Shown: one piece after another, positions 25,550-39,700 of the stretch
Layout: each line of letters begins with the position of its first letter
Numbering within the stretch: the stretch's first letter is position 1
Origin: Streptacidiphilus jiangxiensis
Lineage (GTDB): Bacteria; Actinomycetota; Actinomycetes; Streptomycetales; Streptomycetaceae
Assembly (NCBI RefSeq): GCF_900109465.1
Contig: NZ_FOAZ01000001.1
Coordinates: 62,001-126,000, forward strand
DNA length: 64,000 nucleotides
Direction: 5' to 3'
The notes under the pieces: generated by a model
Seen by the model: the letters and a program-made list of their open reading frames with translations, nothing else
Told to the model about the DNA's origin: nothing
Database searches by the model: none
Translations under genes and position numbers: made by a program

Positions 25550-26569
25550 GTGAACCGCCGTCCGACCGGGCGCGACGTCGCCGAGCGCGCCGGGGTCTCC
25601 CAGGCCACCGTCTCGCTGGTCTTCTCCGGCGGCGGAGCGGCACTGCACCGCGTCTCCGAGGCCACCCGCGAGCGGGTCCTCGCCGCGGCCGAGCAGCTCG
25701 GCTACCAGCCCCAGGCGGCCGGCCGTCAGCTGCGCCTCGGTCGCACCGGCATGCTGCTGCTCGCGGTGCCGAACATCCTCGGGCCGTTCTTCGCCAGGGT
25801 CCTGGCCGGTGCGCAGGCCGAGGCGGCCGCCGCGGGCGCGGACACGTCCCAGGGGCTCTCGGTCGTCGTCTCCTCCGCGTGGGACCACGCCGCACTCGCG
25901 CGGGCCGCGCGCGGCGGGCAGTACGACGGCCTGCTGATCTGCTCGCCGGACGACAGCCAGCTCGGTGGCGAGCTGCCGGACGACGTCCCCGTCGTCTTCC
26001 TCGACGCCGACCCCGCGCTCGGCGCCGGGCACCCGCGCCGCCGCACCCAGCAGCTCGACGTCGGCGCCGGGATGGCCGCCGCCGTCACCCACCTGCGGGC
26101 CCTGGGCCACGAGCGGCTGGGACACCTGCGCTCCGTCGAGTCCGCGCACACCTTCCGGGCCCGCCAGGCGGGCTTCGAGGCCGCTGCGGCGGGCGCGGAC
26201 GTGCGCGAGGTCGGCGTCTCCGTGAACGGCGGCCTGGAGGCCGCCAGGGAGGCCGCCCGGGCCCTCCTCGCCGCCGCCGAGGGCCGCCCGCGCGCCGTCG
26301 TCTGCGACGACGACATCGTCGCCGCCGGCGTCTACCACGTCGCCGCGGAGCTGGGCCTGCGCATCCCGGAGGACCTCTCGGTCGTCGGCATCGACAACAT
26401 CGTCGCCGCACCGCTCTTCGCGCCCGCGCTCACCACTGTCGACCTGCCCGGCGAGCGCCTCGGCGCGGCCGGCGTCCGGCTGCTCGCCGCGCTGACGGCG
26501 GGCGAGGCCGTCCCGGAGCCGGCGCCGCTGCCCACCCGGCTCGTCGTCCGCGGGTCCACCGGGCGCTGA
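25550..26569 (+). CDS. LacI-family transcriptional regulator
   Basis: A 339-residue repressor. The N-terminal helix-turn-helix is GRDVAERAGVSQATVSLVF with hinge region ERVLAAAEQLGYQPQAAGRQLR. The periplasmic-binding-like sensor follows (LLLAVPNILGPFFARVLAGAQAEA, GLLICSPDD, VVCDDDIVAAGVYHVAAELGLRIPEDLSVVGIDN). It probably binds a sugar or related effector and represses genes elsewhere, as no transporter or catabolic operon adjoins it. GTG 25550 lies 19 bp after DUF4229. Confidence 0.9.
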   Translation: MNRRPTGRDVAERAGVSQATVSLVFSGGGAALHRVSEATRERVLAAAEQLGYQPQAAGRQLRLGRTGMLLLAVPNILGPFFARVLAGAQAEAAAAGADTSQGLSVVVSSAWDHAALARAARGGQYDGLLICSPDDSQLGGELPDDVPVVFLDADPALGAGHPRRRTQQLDVGAGMAAAVTHLRALGHERLGHLRSVESAHTFRARQAGFEAAAAGADVREVGVSVNGGLEAAREAARALLAAAEGRPRAVVCDDDIVAAGVYHVAAELGLRIPEDLSVVGIDNIVAAPLFAPALTTVDLPGERLGAAGVRLLAALTAGEAVPEPAPLPTRLVVRGSTGR

Positions 26570-26623
26570 GCCGGCGCACCCACCGGGCGCTGATCCGGTT
26601 CGGACGGGGGCTAGGCTGAACGT

Positions 26624-26710
26624 GTGGATCCCAAGACCCGAACCCGCATCGTCACCGGTGCATTGGTGCTGCTCCTGATCGCCGTCGTGATCGGTGCCGC
26701 CTTGCGGTAG
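26624..26710 (+). CDS. 28-residue single-helix membrane peptide
   Basis: GTG 26624 opens MDPKTRTRIVTGALVLLLI and ends AALR: a charged N-terminus followed by one hydrophobic helix. Very short proteins of this pattern (MDPKTR + helix) recur in streptomycetes as far as I recall, which supports it being real despite its size. It may be a membrane microprotein. It has no strong ribosome site upstream. Confidence 0.55.
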   Translation: MDPKTRTRIVTGALVLLLIAVVIGAALR

Positions 26711-26816
26711 GCGTGTGGGTGATAACCGTTTGGATCTCCCGCGTTGCCGAGAGTGACCAACGGGGTGAACTTGAGCGAGTCCGACCAAACCCGATTGAGT
26801 TAGGGAAGTCACGCTC

Positions 26817-27416
26817 ATGCGTCTCAAGCGCGTCCACTCCGTGATCGCCGGTGCCACGCTCGCCGCCGTCCTGGCGGGCAGTACCCTCGTCGCGACCGCG
26901 GAGGCCGCCCCGCAGCCCGTCGGCACGCAGGCCCAGCACTCCGTGGGCCATCACGGGCTGATCCCCGCCGCCGACCCCAGCACCGCCCTCGGCGTGCTCG
27001 GCAAGCTCGGGGCCGTCCAGAGCCTCATCGGCCAGATCACCGCTGCCGCCGGCAAGACCCCGCCGGACACCGCGGCGATCCAGGGCCTGGTGCCCCAGCT
27101 GACCCAGGCCGTCTCCGACCTCAAGGCCGCCGTCCCGGCCCCGCCGCTGCCCGTCAGCGGCAAGCCGGCCCCGCACAGCGGCGGCCAGGGCCTGCCCGTC
27201 CCGGTGCCGGTGCCGCTGCCGAACCCGCTCGGCGACGCGCTGACCAAGCTCACCGGCGACGTCACCGCGCTGGTGGCGGCCCTGACGAAGACCCCGCCCG
27301 ATGCGGGCGCGGTGACGGCGGCGCTCACCTCGACGGTGACCGACCTGCTGGCCGTGGTCACCCAGACCGTGGCGAGCCTGGGCCTCAGCCTGCCGCTGCC
27401 GGTCGCGCACCACTGA
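26817..27416 (+). CDS. Secreted Ala/Pro-rich protein
   Basis: A 199-residue exported protein. The signal peptide (MRLKRVHSVIAGATLAAVLA) ends near AEA-AP at about residue 31. The mature part is low in charge, with two similar helical blocks (LGKLGAVQSLIGQITAAAGKTPPDTAAIQ and LTKLTGDVTALVAALTKTPPDAGAV) separated by a Pro/Val linker PVPVPVPLPNPLG, suggesting an internal duplication. No catalytic motif is present. It is flanked by an AT-richer promoter region and a strong terminator. Confidence 0.75.
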   Translation: MRLKRVHSVIAGATLAAVLAGSTLVATAEAAPQPVGTQAQHSVGHHGLIPAADPSTALGVLGKLGAVQSLIGQITAAAGKTPPDTAAIQGLVPQLTQAVSDLKAAVPAPPLPVSGKPAPHSGGQGLPVPVPVPLPNPLGDALTKLTGDVTALVAALTKTPPDAGAVTAALTSTVTDLLAVVTQTVASLGLSLPLPVAHH

Positions 27417-27424
27417 CCCGGTGA

Positions 27425-27466
27425 ACGCGTGAAGGGGCGGGCCCTCGGGCCCGCCCCTTCACGCGT
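27425..27466. terminator. Perfect 20-bp hairpin, bidirectional terminator
   Basis: ACGCGTGAAGGGGCGGGCCC (27425-27444) and its exact reverse complement (27447-27466) are separated by TC. It lies between the convergent ends of the secreted-protein gene and serC. It has no T-tract, as is usual in high-GC actinomycetes. Confidence 0.9.
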
Positions 27467-27480
27467 GGTCGTGCGTCCTG

Positions 27481-28608
<1,128 letters not shown>

Positions 28609-28659
28609 CTATCGGCTGACCGAGGGCCCGAGACGCAGGGTCCGCCGACTGAGATGGAT

Positions 28660-28828
28660 CAGTTGCAGCACCTCAGGGGCGCGCGGCCGTGGCGATTCCG
28701 CCTGCGCTCGGCTGCACCTCAGGGGCACGAGGAACTGCGCGACAAGCCACCCGAAGAGGTGACTGGCCGAACGAGCAGGGCCACCCACGCTCGGTGGTTG
28801 CTCGGACAGGTCCCCGCGCCCCTGACAG
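28660..28828. repeat. Inverted-repeat element, copy e, with a duplicated left end
   Basis: GCACCTCAGGGGC occurs twice (near 28666 and 28712), the first followed by unrelated sequence and the second by ACGAGGAACTGCGCGACAAGCCACC. The right end is GGTGGTTGCTCG...CCCCGCGCCCCTGA. It lies between the citrate synthase stop and the serC start, so on a tandem transcription path. The central arms are diverged. Confidence 0.75.
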
Positions 28829-28830
28829 GG

Positions 28831-29931
28831 TCAGTGCCCGATGGACGCGTAGCCCTCGATGTCCCGGACGCTGCGCGTGCCCGGGCCGATGTAGCGCGCG
28901 GAGGGGCGCACCAGGCGGCCCGTGCGCTTCTGCTCCAGGATGTGCGCCGACCAGCCGGCGGTGCGGGCGCAGGTGAACATCGAGGTGAACATGTGCGCGG
29001 GGACCTCGGCGAAGTCCAGGACGATGGCCGCCCAGAACTCGACGTTGGTGGCCAGGACGCGGTCGGGGCGACGCGCGTGCAGTTCCTCCAGGGCGGCCTT
29101 CTCCAGCGCGGCGGCGACCTCGAAGCGCGGAGCGTCCAGCTCCTGCGCGGTGCGGCGCAGCACGCGGGCGCGCGGGTCCTCGGCGCGGTAGACGCGGTGG
29201 CCGAAGCCCATCAGGCGCTCGCCCTTGTCGAGGGCGTTCTTCACGTAGGCGACGGCGTCGCCGCTGCGCTCGATGTCCTCGATCATGCCGAGCACGCGGG
29301 ACGGCGCACCGCCGTGCAGCGGACCGGACATGGCGCCGACGGCGCCGGACAGGGCCGCGGCCACGTCCGCGCCGGTGGAGGCGATGACACGGGCGGTGAA
29401 CGTGGAGGCGTTCATGCCGTGCTCGGCCGCGGAGGTCCAGTACGCGTCGACGGCCTTGACGTGCTTCGGGTCCGGCTCGCCGCGCCAGCGGATCATGAAG
29501 CGCTCGACGATGGTCTCGGCCTTGTCGATCTCGTTCTGCGGGACCATCGGCAGACCCTGACCGCGCGCGGACTGGGCCACGTAGGAGAGGGCCATCACGG
29601 CGGCGCGGGCGAGGTCGTCACGGGCCTGCTCGGCGCTGATGTCCAGCAGCGGGCGCAGACCCCACACCGGCGCGAGCATCGCCAGCGCGGACTGGACGTC
29701 CACGCGGATGTCGCCGGAGTGGACCGGGATCGGGAACGGCTCCGCCGGGGGCAGGCCGGGGTTGAACTTGCCGTCGACCAGCAGACCCCAGGTGTTGCCG
29801 AAGGAGACGTGGCCGACCAGCTCCTCGATGTCGACACCGCGGTAGCGGAGCGAGCCGCCCTCCTTGTCGGGTTCGGCGATCTCCGTCTCGAACGCAACGA
29901 CCCCTTCGAGTCCGGGTACGAAGTCGGACAT
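28831..29931 (-). CDS. Citrate synthase (short form)
   Basis: A 366-residue citrate synthase, condensing acetyl-CoA with oxaloacetate. Active-site His residues lie in GPLHGGAPSRV and MGFGHRVYR, and the catalytic acidic residue is in ATNVEFWAAIVLDFAEV. The N-terminus is GLEGVVAFETEIAEPDKEGGSLRYRGVDIEELVG. This is the second, shorter citrate synthase type of streptomycetes (2-methylcitrate activity possible). ATG 29929-29931 has AGAGGAG 8 nt upstream. It is divergent from pdxH. Confidence 0.93.
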   Translation of the reverse strand: MSDFVPGLEGVVAFETEIAEPDKEGGSLRYRGVDIEELVGHVSFGNTWGLLVDGKFNPGLPPAEPFPIPVHSGDIRVDVQSALAMLAPVWGLRPLLDISAEQARDDLARAAVMALSYVAQSARGQGLPMVPQNEIDKAETIVERFMIRWRGEPDPKHVKAVDAYWTSAAEHGMNASTFTARVIASTGADVAAALSGAVGAMSGPLHGGAPSRVLGMIEDIERSGDAVAYVKNALDKGERLMGFGHRVYRAEDPRARVLRRTAQELDAPRFEVAAALEKAALEELHARRPDRVLATNVEFWAAIVLDFAEVPAHMFTSMFTCARTAGWSAHILEQKRTGRLVRPSARYIGPGTRSVRDIEGYASIGH

Positions 29932-30188
29932 CAGGCGGCTCCTCTGATCTGCTGCGACCGGTCTGTCGTGGCCGGTCGGATCGGCGGAAGGCTTGGTGGT
30001 GTGGCCAAGTCGTCTCTTGATATGTCGCCGCGCGGTCGCGCGGTGCGGCGGTGTGGCGCGCGTGGCACGCAGTGTCAGATTGGCAGGCACTGGGTGCATC
30101 GCGCCAGATCCCACGACGGTGATGCCCTGCACACACGTCGTAATCACCTGGTGCGTCCGGCTTCGTCGACGGAGCTCGGCCACATTAC

Positions 30189-30206
30189 TCTCTCGATGTC
30201 GAGAGA
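30189..30206. promoter_or_regulatory. Perfect 8-bp inverted repeat in the citrate synthase/pdxH gap
   Basis: TCTCTCGATGTCGAGAGA has exact 8-bp arms around TG. It lies 93 bp before the pdxH start and about 258 bp before the citrate synthase start. The shape fits a MarR/GntR-type dimer site. The rest of 29932-30298 shows no gene. Confidence 0.5.
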
Positions 30207-30298
30207 ATCCATGCATCGAGTGCCCGGTTTCCAGTCGTCGGACGATCTTCGCGGTCCGTTCAGCCCGGCGGCCCGGGTGCGCCTGGGATGATGGCCGC

Positions 30299-31006
30299 GT
30301 GCACGCATCGGATGCCCCCCTCGCGCCGGACCATGGCCCCCTCGCGCCGCTCGCCCAGGTCGACCCCGCGGACATGCGCCGCCAGTACCGGGCCGCCGGT
30401 CTGCTGGAGGCGGAGCTGGCCGCGGACCCGATCCAGCAGTTCACCCGCTGGTTCGTCGATGCCCAGCACGCGGCTCTCGACGAGCCGAACGCGATGATCG
30501 TCTCCACGGTGGACGGGTCCGGTCGGCCCAGCATGCGCACGGTGCTGCTCAAGGGCTACGACGAGCGTGGCTTCGTGTTCTACACCAACTACGACAGCCG
30601 CAAGGGCCGCGACCTCGCGGACAACCCGCACATCGCGCTGCTCTTCCCCTGGCATCCGATCGCCCGCCAGGTCATCGTCACCGGCACGGCGACCCGCGTC
30701 GGCCGCGACGAGACCGCGGCCTATTTCCGCTCCCGCCCCCACGGCTCCCAACTCGGCGCGTGGGCCAGCGAGCAGTCCCGGCCGGTCGCCTCCCGCGAGG
30801 AACTCGAGCGCCGCTACGCGGATCTGGCGACCCGCTACCCGGAGGGCGAGGGCGTCCCCGTCCCGCCGTTCTGGGGCGGCTTCCGGGTCGCCCCGGAATC
30901 GGTCGAGTTCTGGCAGGGCCGCGAGAACCGCCTCCACGACCGTCTCCGCTTCGACGCCGACCCCACCGCCCCGACGGGCTGGCGGGTGGAGCGGCTCTGC
31001 CCCTGA
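30299..31006 (+). CDS. pdxH: Pyridoxamine 5'-phosphate oxidase
   Basis: A 235-residue FMN oxidase making pyridoxal 5'-phosphate. Family blocks are [93 protein letters not shown] and the C-terminal [15 protein letters not shown]...WRVERLCP with its substrate-binding Arg/His. GTG 30299 is chosen; the frame stays open upstream, and no good ribosome site was found. Confidence 0.94.
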   Translation: MHASDAPLAPDHGPLAPLAQVDPADMRRQYRAAGLLEAELAADPIQQFTRWFVDAQHAALDEPNAMIVSTVDGSGRPSMRTVLLKGYDERGFVFYTNYDSRKGRDLADNPHIALLFPWHPIARQVIVTGTATRVGRDETAAYFRSRPHGSQLGAWASEQSRPVASREELERRYADLATRYPEGEGVPVPPFWGGFRVAPESVEFWQGRENRLHDRLRFDADPTAPTGWRVERLCP

Positions 31007-31040
31007 GCGCAGGGGTGCCACCTGCACGGCGTTGCCCTGG

Positions 31041-31180
31041 AGACCGCGCGACGGTGCCTGCGCGGACGCGCCGGGTTTCGGCCGGGTGGACGATTTGCGC
31101 GCACTTCTCGGCTCCCCGCGCCGCCCGTCGGGACCAAGGCCCTCGTATACCCTCTCCTGCCCGGTCCATTTTCCGTCGAA
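31041..31180 (+). repeat. Diverged upstream copy of the fxsA leader region
   Basis: This stretch aligns without gaps to 31601-31740, exactly 560 bp away. Shared blocks include CGCGGACGCG, GGTTTCGGCCGGGT, ATTTGCGC-like text, CAAGGCCCTCGTA and CCCGGTCC. The position matching the fxsA ATG here reads CGG and no FxSxx-ended frame follows, so it is a duplicated promoter/leader, perhaps of a lost precursor gene. The surrounding 31007-31600 holds no convincing gene; 31480-31600 is AT-richer. Confidence 0.75.
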
Positions 31181-31600
31181 TCCGGGCGGTGTCCTCGGTG
31201 CCTGCCTTCGGCTATTTCAATCTCCTGGCAGGGAAGCGGTCTGACGGGTCGTTGGGTCACGATGACCTGTCGACTCGTCAGCCGCCAGGATTCCGGGCCC
31301 ATGACGCGGCTGCAGCGGTGGCCGGTGGCTGCCCGCGCGGTTGCGGCGGGTCGAGCGGGTGCGCCGGTGTCGCTGTGGGGCGGCGGCGGCATGGAGGCTG
31401 GACGCGTCGCAGGAGGTCGGGGGGGTGGGCGGCTCGTCCGTCTCGGCACGGCGTGTCCAGGGCGGGTACCTAGGATGGCGTAATTAAGTCAGTTGTACGT
31501 CAGCCGTCGGCGTGAATTTGGAAGCCTGGAACGCGCAGATCCACTTCACTGACCAGCGCACATCACCGTCAGTGTCGGACGACTCCTGACGGGATCTTGA

Positions 31601-31740
31601 AGACTGCGCGGTGGCGCCCGCGCGGACGCGATAGGTTTCGGCCGGGTAGATGGTTTGCGCGTACTTCTTGGACTCCCTGGGCAGACCATCGAGACAAGGC
31701 CCTCGTAGACCCTCCCTACCCGGTCCTTGTTCCATCGAAC
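31601..31740 (+). repeat. fxsA leader region, downstream copy
   Basis: The second copy of the 140-bp imperfect repeat. It runs directly into the fxsA ribosome site (AGGGG) and ATG at 31756, so it most likely carries the promoter and untranslated leader of the Fxs operon. A CTCGTAGACC block here corresponds to CTCGTATACC in the upstream copy and may be the -10 region. Confidence 0.7.
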
Positions 31741-31755
31741 CCATCAGGGGTCAAT

Positions 31756-35240
<3,485 letters not shown>

Positions 35241-35385
35241 CTGACCCACCCCGGGTCGCCCCAGGCGAGGCTCCCGGCTGCCGTGGTCACAACAACCGGT
35301 TTCCGGCGCACTGTTGACGCTCCGTCGACTAGCGGGTTCCATCGTTCTATCGCACGATGCGTTCCGGTCGCTGGGGGAGCTGCGG

Positions 35386-36771
35386 GTGGTGGACCACGGA
35401 AGCTGGCCGGAGGGTGTGCCACGGCCTTACTTCTTTCTGAGCTATGCGCACTCTCCGCGAGTCCCGCGTTCGTCCAACGGCCCGGTGAAGTCCAAGTCGC
35501 ACTGGGAGGAGCAGCTCTTCCACGACCTGTGCGAGGCCGTCTCCGAGCTGGCCGGGCTGGACGACGACGAACCGGCCGGCTTCATGGACACCGGCATGCA
35601 CCTGGGCGAGGGCTGGTCCGAGCGGATCACCGAGGCCGCGGCGCACTGCCGGGTCTTCGTGCCGCTCTACTCGCCGCGTTACTTCCGCTCCGAGGCCTGC
35701 GGGCAGGAGTGGGCCGCGTTCACCTCCCGGCAGGTGCTGTTCAACCGGCCCGGCATGCACGCCTCCCAGATGAGCGGCGTGGTGCCGGTGCAGTGGGTCG
35801 TCGTGGGCCAGGAGGACCTGCCGGACGTCGCGCGCCCGCTGCAGTACGCCCACCGGGACTTCGGCGAGGACTACGTCACCGAGGGGCTGCTGAGCCTGGC
35901 CCGGCTCGGCTACTTCCGGCCGCAGTACGAGATCGCGGTGCTGCGGCTGGCGCAGACCATCGTGCGGGTCGCCCAGCAGACCACCATCACCGTCGGGCGG
36001 CGCCGCGACTTCCAGAGCCGGCCGAGCGTGTTCCAGCCACCGGACCAGCGGCGTCGGCTGCGGATCGCGGTGATGGCCTGCGACGTGCGGAACCTGCCGG
36101 TGGGCCGGTCCGGGGACGCCTACGGGATCAGCGCCGTCGACTGGAAGCCGTACAACGACATCAACGACAGCCTGGCCCGGCGCGCGGCGTACGTGGCGCG
36201 GCAGTCGGAGTTCCACCCGAGCATCCACGAGTTCGAGGAGGAGGCGCAGCTGCTGCTGCGCGGCGAGGCCCCGACGGCGCCCGGTGTGCTGCTGCTGGAC
36301 CGCTGGAGCCTGCTCGACAAGGACCGGCGTGAGCTGCTCAAGCGGTTCGACGCGCAGAACCCCAGCTGGGTGGGCGTGTTGGAGCCCTGGCCGAGCGACG
36401 ACCCGGAGTGCGAGCGCCGTGACGAGGAGCTGCTCAAGCTCGCCGACGACACGCTGACCCACATGCGGGTGGAGCGCCGCCGCCGGCTCGGGGAACGGTC
36501 CAACGGCGCGCTCGCGACGCTGGAGGACTTCGAGGACGCGCTGCCCGGCGCGGCGATGGCCGCCCAGCACGCCTTCGACCTGGTCCGTGAGCAGGCCAAG
36601 GACCGCCCCCGCGGGCCGGGCCGACCGAGCCTGCGCGACGACCCACCGGGGCAGCCACCCGGCTCGCCGCCGTCGTCCCACCCATCGACCCAGCCACCGT
36701 CGAAGTCATCGTCCAAGCCACCGTCAAAGCCACAGTCACCGTCAGGTCCGGGGGAGGACTCTCGTGAGTGA
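35386..36771 (+). CDS. fxsC: TIR-like protein FxsC
   Basis: A 461-residue protein. Residues 10-190 resemble a TIR fold: PYFFLSYAHSPRVP, then MHLGEGWSERITEAAAHCRVFVPLYSPRYFRSEACGQEWAAF, which keeps the Glu at the position of the NAD-cleaving TIR catalytic residue. A second alpha/beta region follows (RLRIAVMACDVRNLPVGRS, GVLLLDRWSLLDKD), and the last 60 residues are Pro/Ser/Lys-rich and disordered. FxsC proteins are known companions of FxSxx peptides; activity is unproven. GTG 35386 (or 35389) is chosen with a GGGGGAG site. It overlaps fxsT by 8 bp. Confidence 0.85.
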   Translation: MVDHGSWPEGVPRPYFFLSYAHSPRVPRSSNGPVKSKSHWEEQLFHDLCEAVSELAGLDDDEPAGFMDTGMHLGEGWSERITEAAAHCRVFVPLYSPRYFRSEACGQEWAAFTSRQVLFNRPGMHASQMSGVVPVQWVVVGQEDLPDVARPLQYAHRDFGEDYVTEGLLSLARLGYFRPQYEIAVLRLAQTIVRVAQQTTITVGRRRDFQSRPSVFQPPDQRRRLRIAVMACDVRNLPVGRSGDAYGISAVDWKPYNDINDSLARRAAYVARQSEFHPSIHEFEEEAQLLLRGEAPTAPGVLLLDRWSLLDKDRRELLKRFDAQNPSWVGVLEPWPSDDPECERRDEELLKLADDTLTHMRVERRRRLGERSNGALATLEDFEDALPGAAMAAQHAFDLVREQAKDRPRGPGRPSLRDDPPGQPPGSPPSSHPSTQPPSKSSSKPPSKPQSPSGPGEDSRE

Positions 36772-39700
36772 GCAGGAGCCGACATACGCCGGATCGGCGA
36801 CGACCCCCGCGCGGGGCATCCCGTCCGCCGGGCTCGGCGGCCGGATCGTCACGTTCTACAGCTACAAGGGCGGGACCGGCCGCACCATGGCGCTGGCCAA
36901 CACTGCGTGGATCCTCGCCGCCAACGGCAAGCGCGTCCTCACCGTCGACTGGGACCTGGAGGCGCCGGGGCTCTCGCGCTTCTTCCATCCCTTCCTCGAC
37001 CAGACCGCACTCGATGCCAGCACCGGCATCGTCGACCTGATCCACGAGTATCGCGAGCAGGCGCTGGAGCGGGAGAACCGCAGTGACGAGTGGCTCGCAC
37101 GGATGGTCCGGGTGCGGCCGCATGCCCTGTCGATCAACTGGCAGGGCTTTCCCGGCAACGGCTGCCTCGACTTCCTCTCGGCGGGGCAGGCCCACGGCGA
37201 CTACGGCGCCACCGTCGCCAACCTCAACTGGGACCACTTCTACGAGCACGTCGACGGCGCCCGGTTCTTCCACGCCCTGCGCGAGGAGATGCGCCGCCAC
37301 TACGACTACGTACTGATCGACAGTCGGACCGGCCTGTCCGACATCGCCGAGATCTGCACCGTCGAGATGCCCGACGACCTCGTCGTCTGCTTCACGCTGA
37401 GCTCCCAGAGCATCGAGGGTGCCTCCGAGATCGCGCGCAAGATCGCCGACCGGCACTCCGACCGCGGCATCCGGCTGCTGCCGGTGCCGATGCGTGTGGA
37501 CGACGGCGAGAAGAGCAAGGCGGAGGCCGGCCGGGCGCTGGCCCGCAAGCGCTTCGGGCAGATGCCGCAGCAGATGAGCCCCGCCGTCCGGGACCGCTAC
37601 TGGGACGCGGTGGAGATCCCCTACGTGCGGTTCTACGCCTACGAGGAGATCCTGGCGACCTTCGGCGACCGGTCCGGTCCGCAGGGCAGCCTGCTCGCGG
37701 CGTGCGAGCGGCTGGTGGGCCAGCTGACCGAGAACAGCGTCAGCGCGCTGCCGCCGATGGAGGAGGACATCCGCCTGCACTACCGCGACCGCTTCACCAG
37801 GCCGCACCCGACGGCTCGTGAGGACGTGCTGCTCTCCTACGCGTCCGAGGACCGGATGTGGGCCGAGTGGATCGAGTGGGTCCTCACGCGTGCCGGACTG
37901 CGAGTGGTTCCAAGGGAGTTGGGTGCGATGCCGCGCAACGACAGCGATCGGGTGCGGGACGCGGTCACCCGCACCGTCGCGGTCTGGTCGGCGCCCTTCG
38001 CCCGCGCGATGCAGGCCCGCGCCGCGCGCGACATCCTGGTCGGCAACCCGACGGAGGACTCCCGCGAACTGATCCCGGTGCGCGTCGGCGAGGCCCGGCC
38101 CACCGGCCTCTACAGCAACGCCAACACCGTCGACCTGCAGCGCCTGGACGAGCCGGGCGCCGTCACGGCGCTGCTGCGCGCCGTCGGCCACAGCGACAAC
38201 CCGCCGCCGGAGACGGTGCCCGGCGAGGGCCCGCGCTATCCGGGCCTGCGGCCGGCCATCTGGAACCTGCGCCTGCGCAACCCCGCCTTCACCGGCCGCT
38301 CCACCGTCCTGGACCGGCTGCGCGACCAGCTGCGCGACAAGCAGCGCGACCGCCGCTCCACGGTCGTGCTGCCGACCCCGCAGACGCTCTACGGCCTCGG
38401 CGGTGTCGGCAAGACGCAGGTGGCCCTGGAGTACGCCTACCGCTTCATGGCCGACTACGACCTGATCTGGTGGATCGAGGCCGAGCAGCCCGAGCAGGTC
38501 GCCACCTCGCTGGCCGATCTCGGGCGGCGCCTGGACCTGCGTGTCAGCGAGAACGCGTCGGAGACGGCCGAGCTGGTCAAGGAGACGCTGCGCTCCGGCA
38601 GCCACGCCAAGGCCCGCCGCTGGCTGCTGATCTTCGACAACGCCGACGACCCCTCGACGATCGTCCGCTACTTCCCGGGCGGTCCGGGCGACGTGCTGGT
38701 GACCTCCCGCAACCAGGCCTGGTCCGGCCACGCCGAAGCGCTGGAGGTCGACGTCTTCCAGCGCGAGGAGTCGATCGAGCACCTGTGCCGCCGCAACCAG
38801 GGACTGTCCCGCGAGGACGCGGGGCTGGTCGCCGAGGCCGTCGGCGACCTGCCGCTGGCCGTCGAGATCGCGACCGCCTGGCTGGAGACCACCGGAGTCC
38901 CGGTCCAGCAGTACGTCACCCAGCTGAAGAACCAGGCCGTCAGCGCGCTGGCGGTGAACCGGCCGGCGGACTACCCGATGACGTTCAGCGCCACCTACAA
39001 CGTCTCCATCGCCCGCCTGCGAGCCGAGAAGCCGGCCGCCGCCCGACTGCTGCAGCTGTGCGCGTTCTTCGCGCCGGACTCGATCGCGCTGAGCCTGTTC
39101 TACAGCGACCAGATGATCGAGTCGCTGGTGCCGTACAGCGAGGAACTGCGCGACAAGAACATGATGGGGACGGTGATCCGGGCACTGGGCCGGTACGGCC
39201 TGGCCAAGGTCGACAACGTCAGCAAGACCTTCCAGGTGCACCGGATGGTCCAGGCGGTGATCCGGGCCGAGCTGACCGCGGACGAGGAGGAGAAGGCGAT
39301 CCACGAGGTGCACCGCGTCCTCGTCAGCGCCCGCCCCGACGTCGGCGACACCGACGACCCCAACAACTGGCCGGCCTTCCAGTTGATCTGGCCGCACCTC
39401 GGCCCCTCGAACGCGGAGAACTGCGACGAGCCGGACACCCGGCAGCTGCTCATCGACCGCGTCCGCTACCTGTGGAAGCGCGGTGACCTCGACCGCGGCG
39501 AGGAGCTGGGCCGCCGCCTGGAGAGCGCCTGGGTCGACAAGCTGGGCGACGACGACCGGCAGACCCTGCAACTTCAGTTCCAGCTCGGCAACGTGCTGCG
39601 CAGCACCGGCCGCTTCGCCGAATGCCTGGAGCTGGACGAGAGGGTGCTGGAGATCCAGCGGCGGGTGCTGCACGACGACCACCCGCAGACCCTGCAGACG

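Noticed and set aside
31189..31473. Possible second Fxs precursor after the upstream leader copy
   Set aside because: One frame contains FQS but is followed by more residues, not by the FxSxx end, and no good start or ribosome site exists; at best a decayed remnant.
31484..31744. Minus-strand 86-codon frame upstream of fxsA
   Set aside because: It is antisense to the duplicated fxsA leader and has no recognisable motif or ribosome site support.
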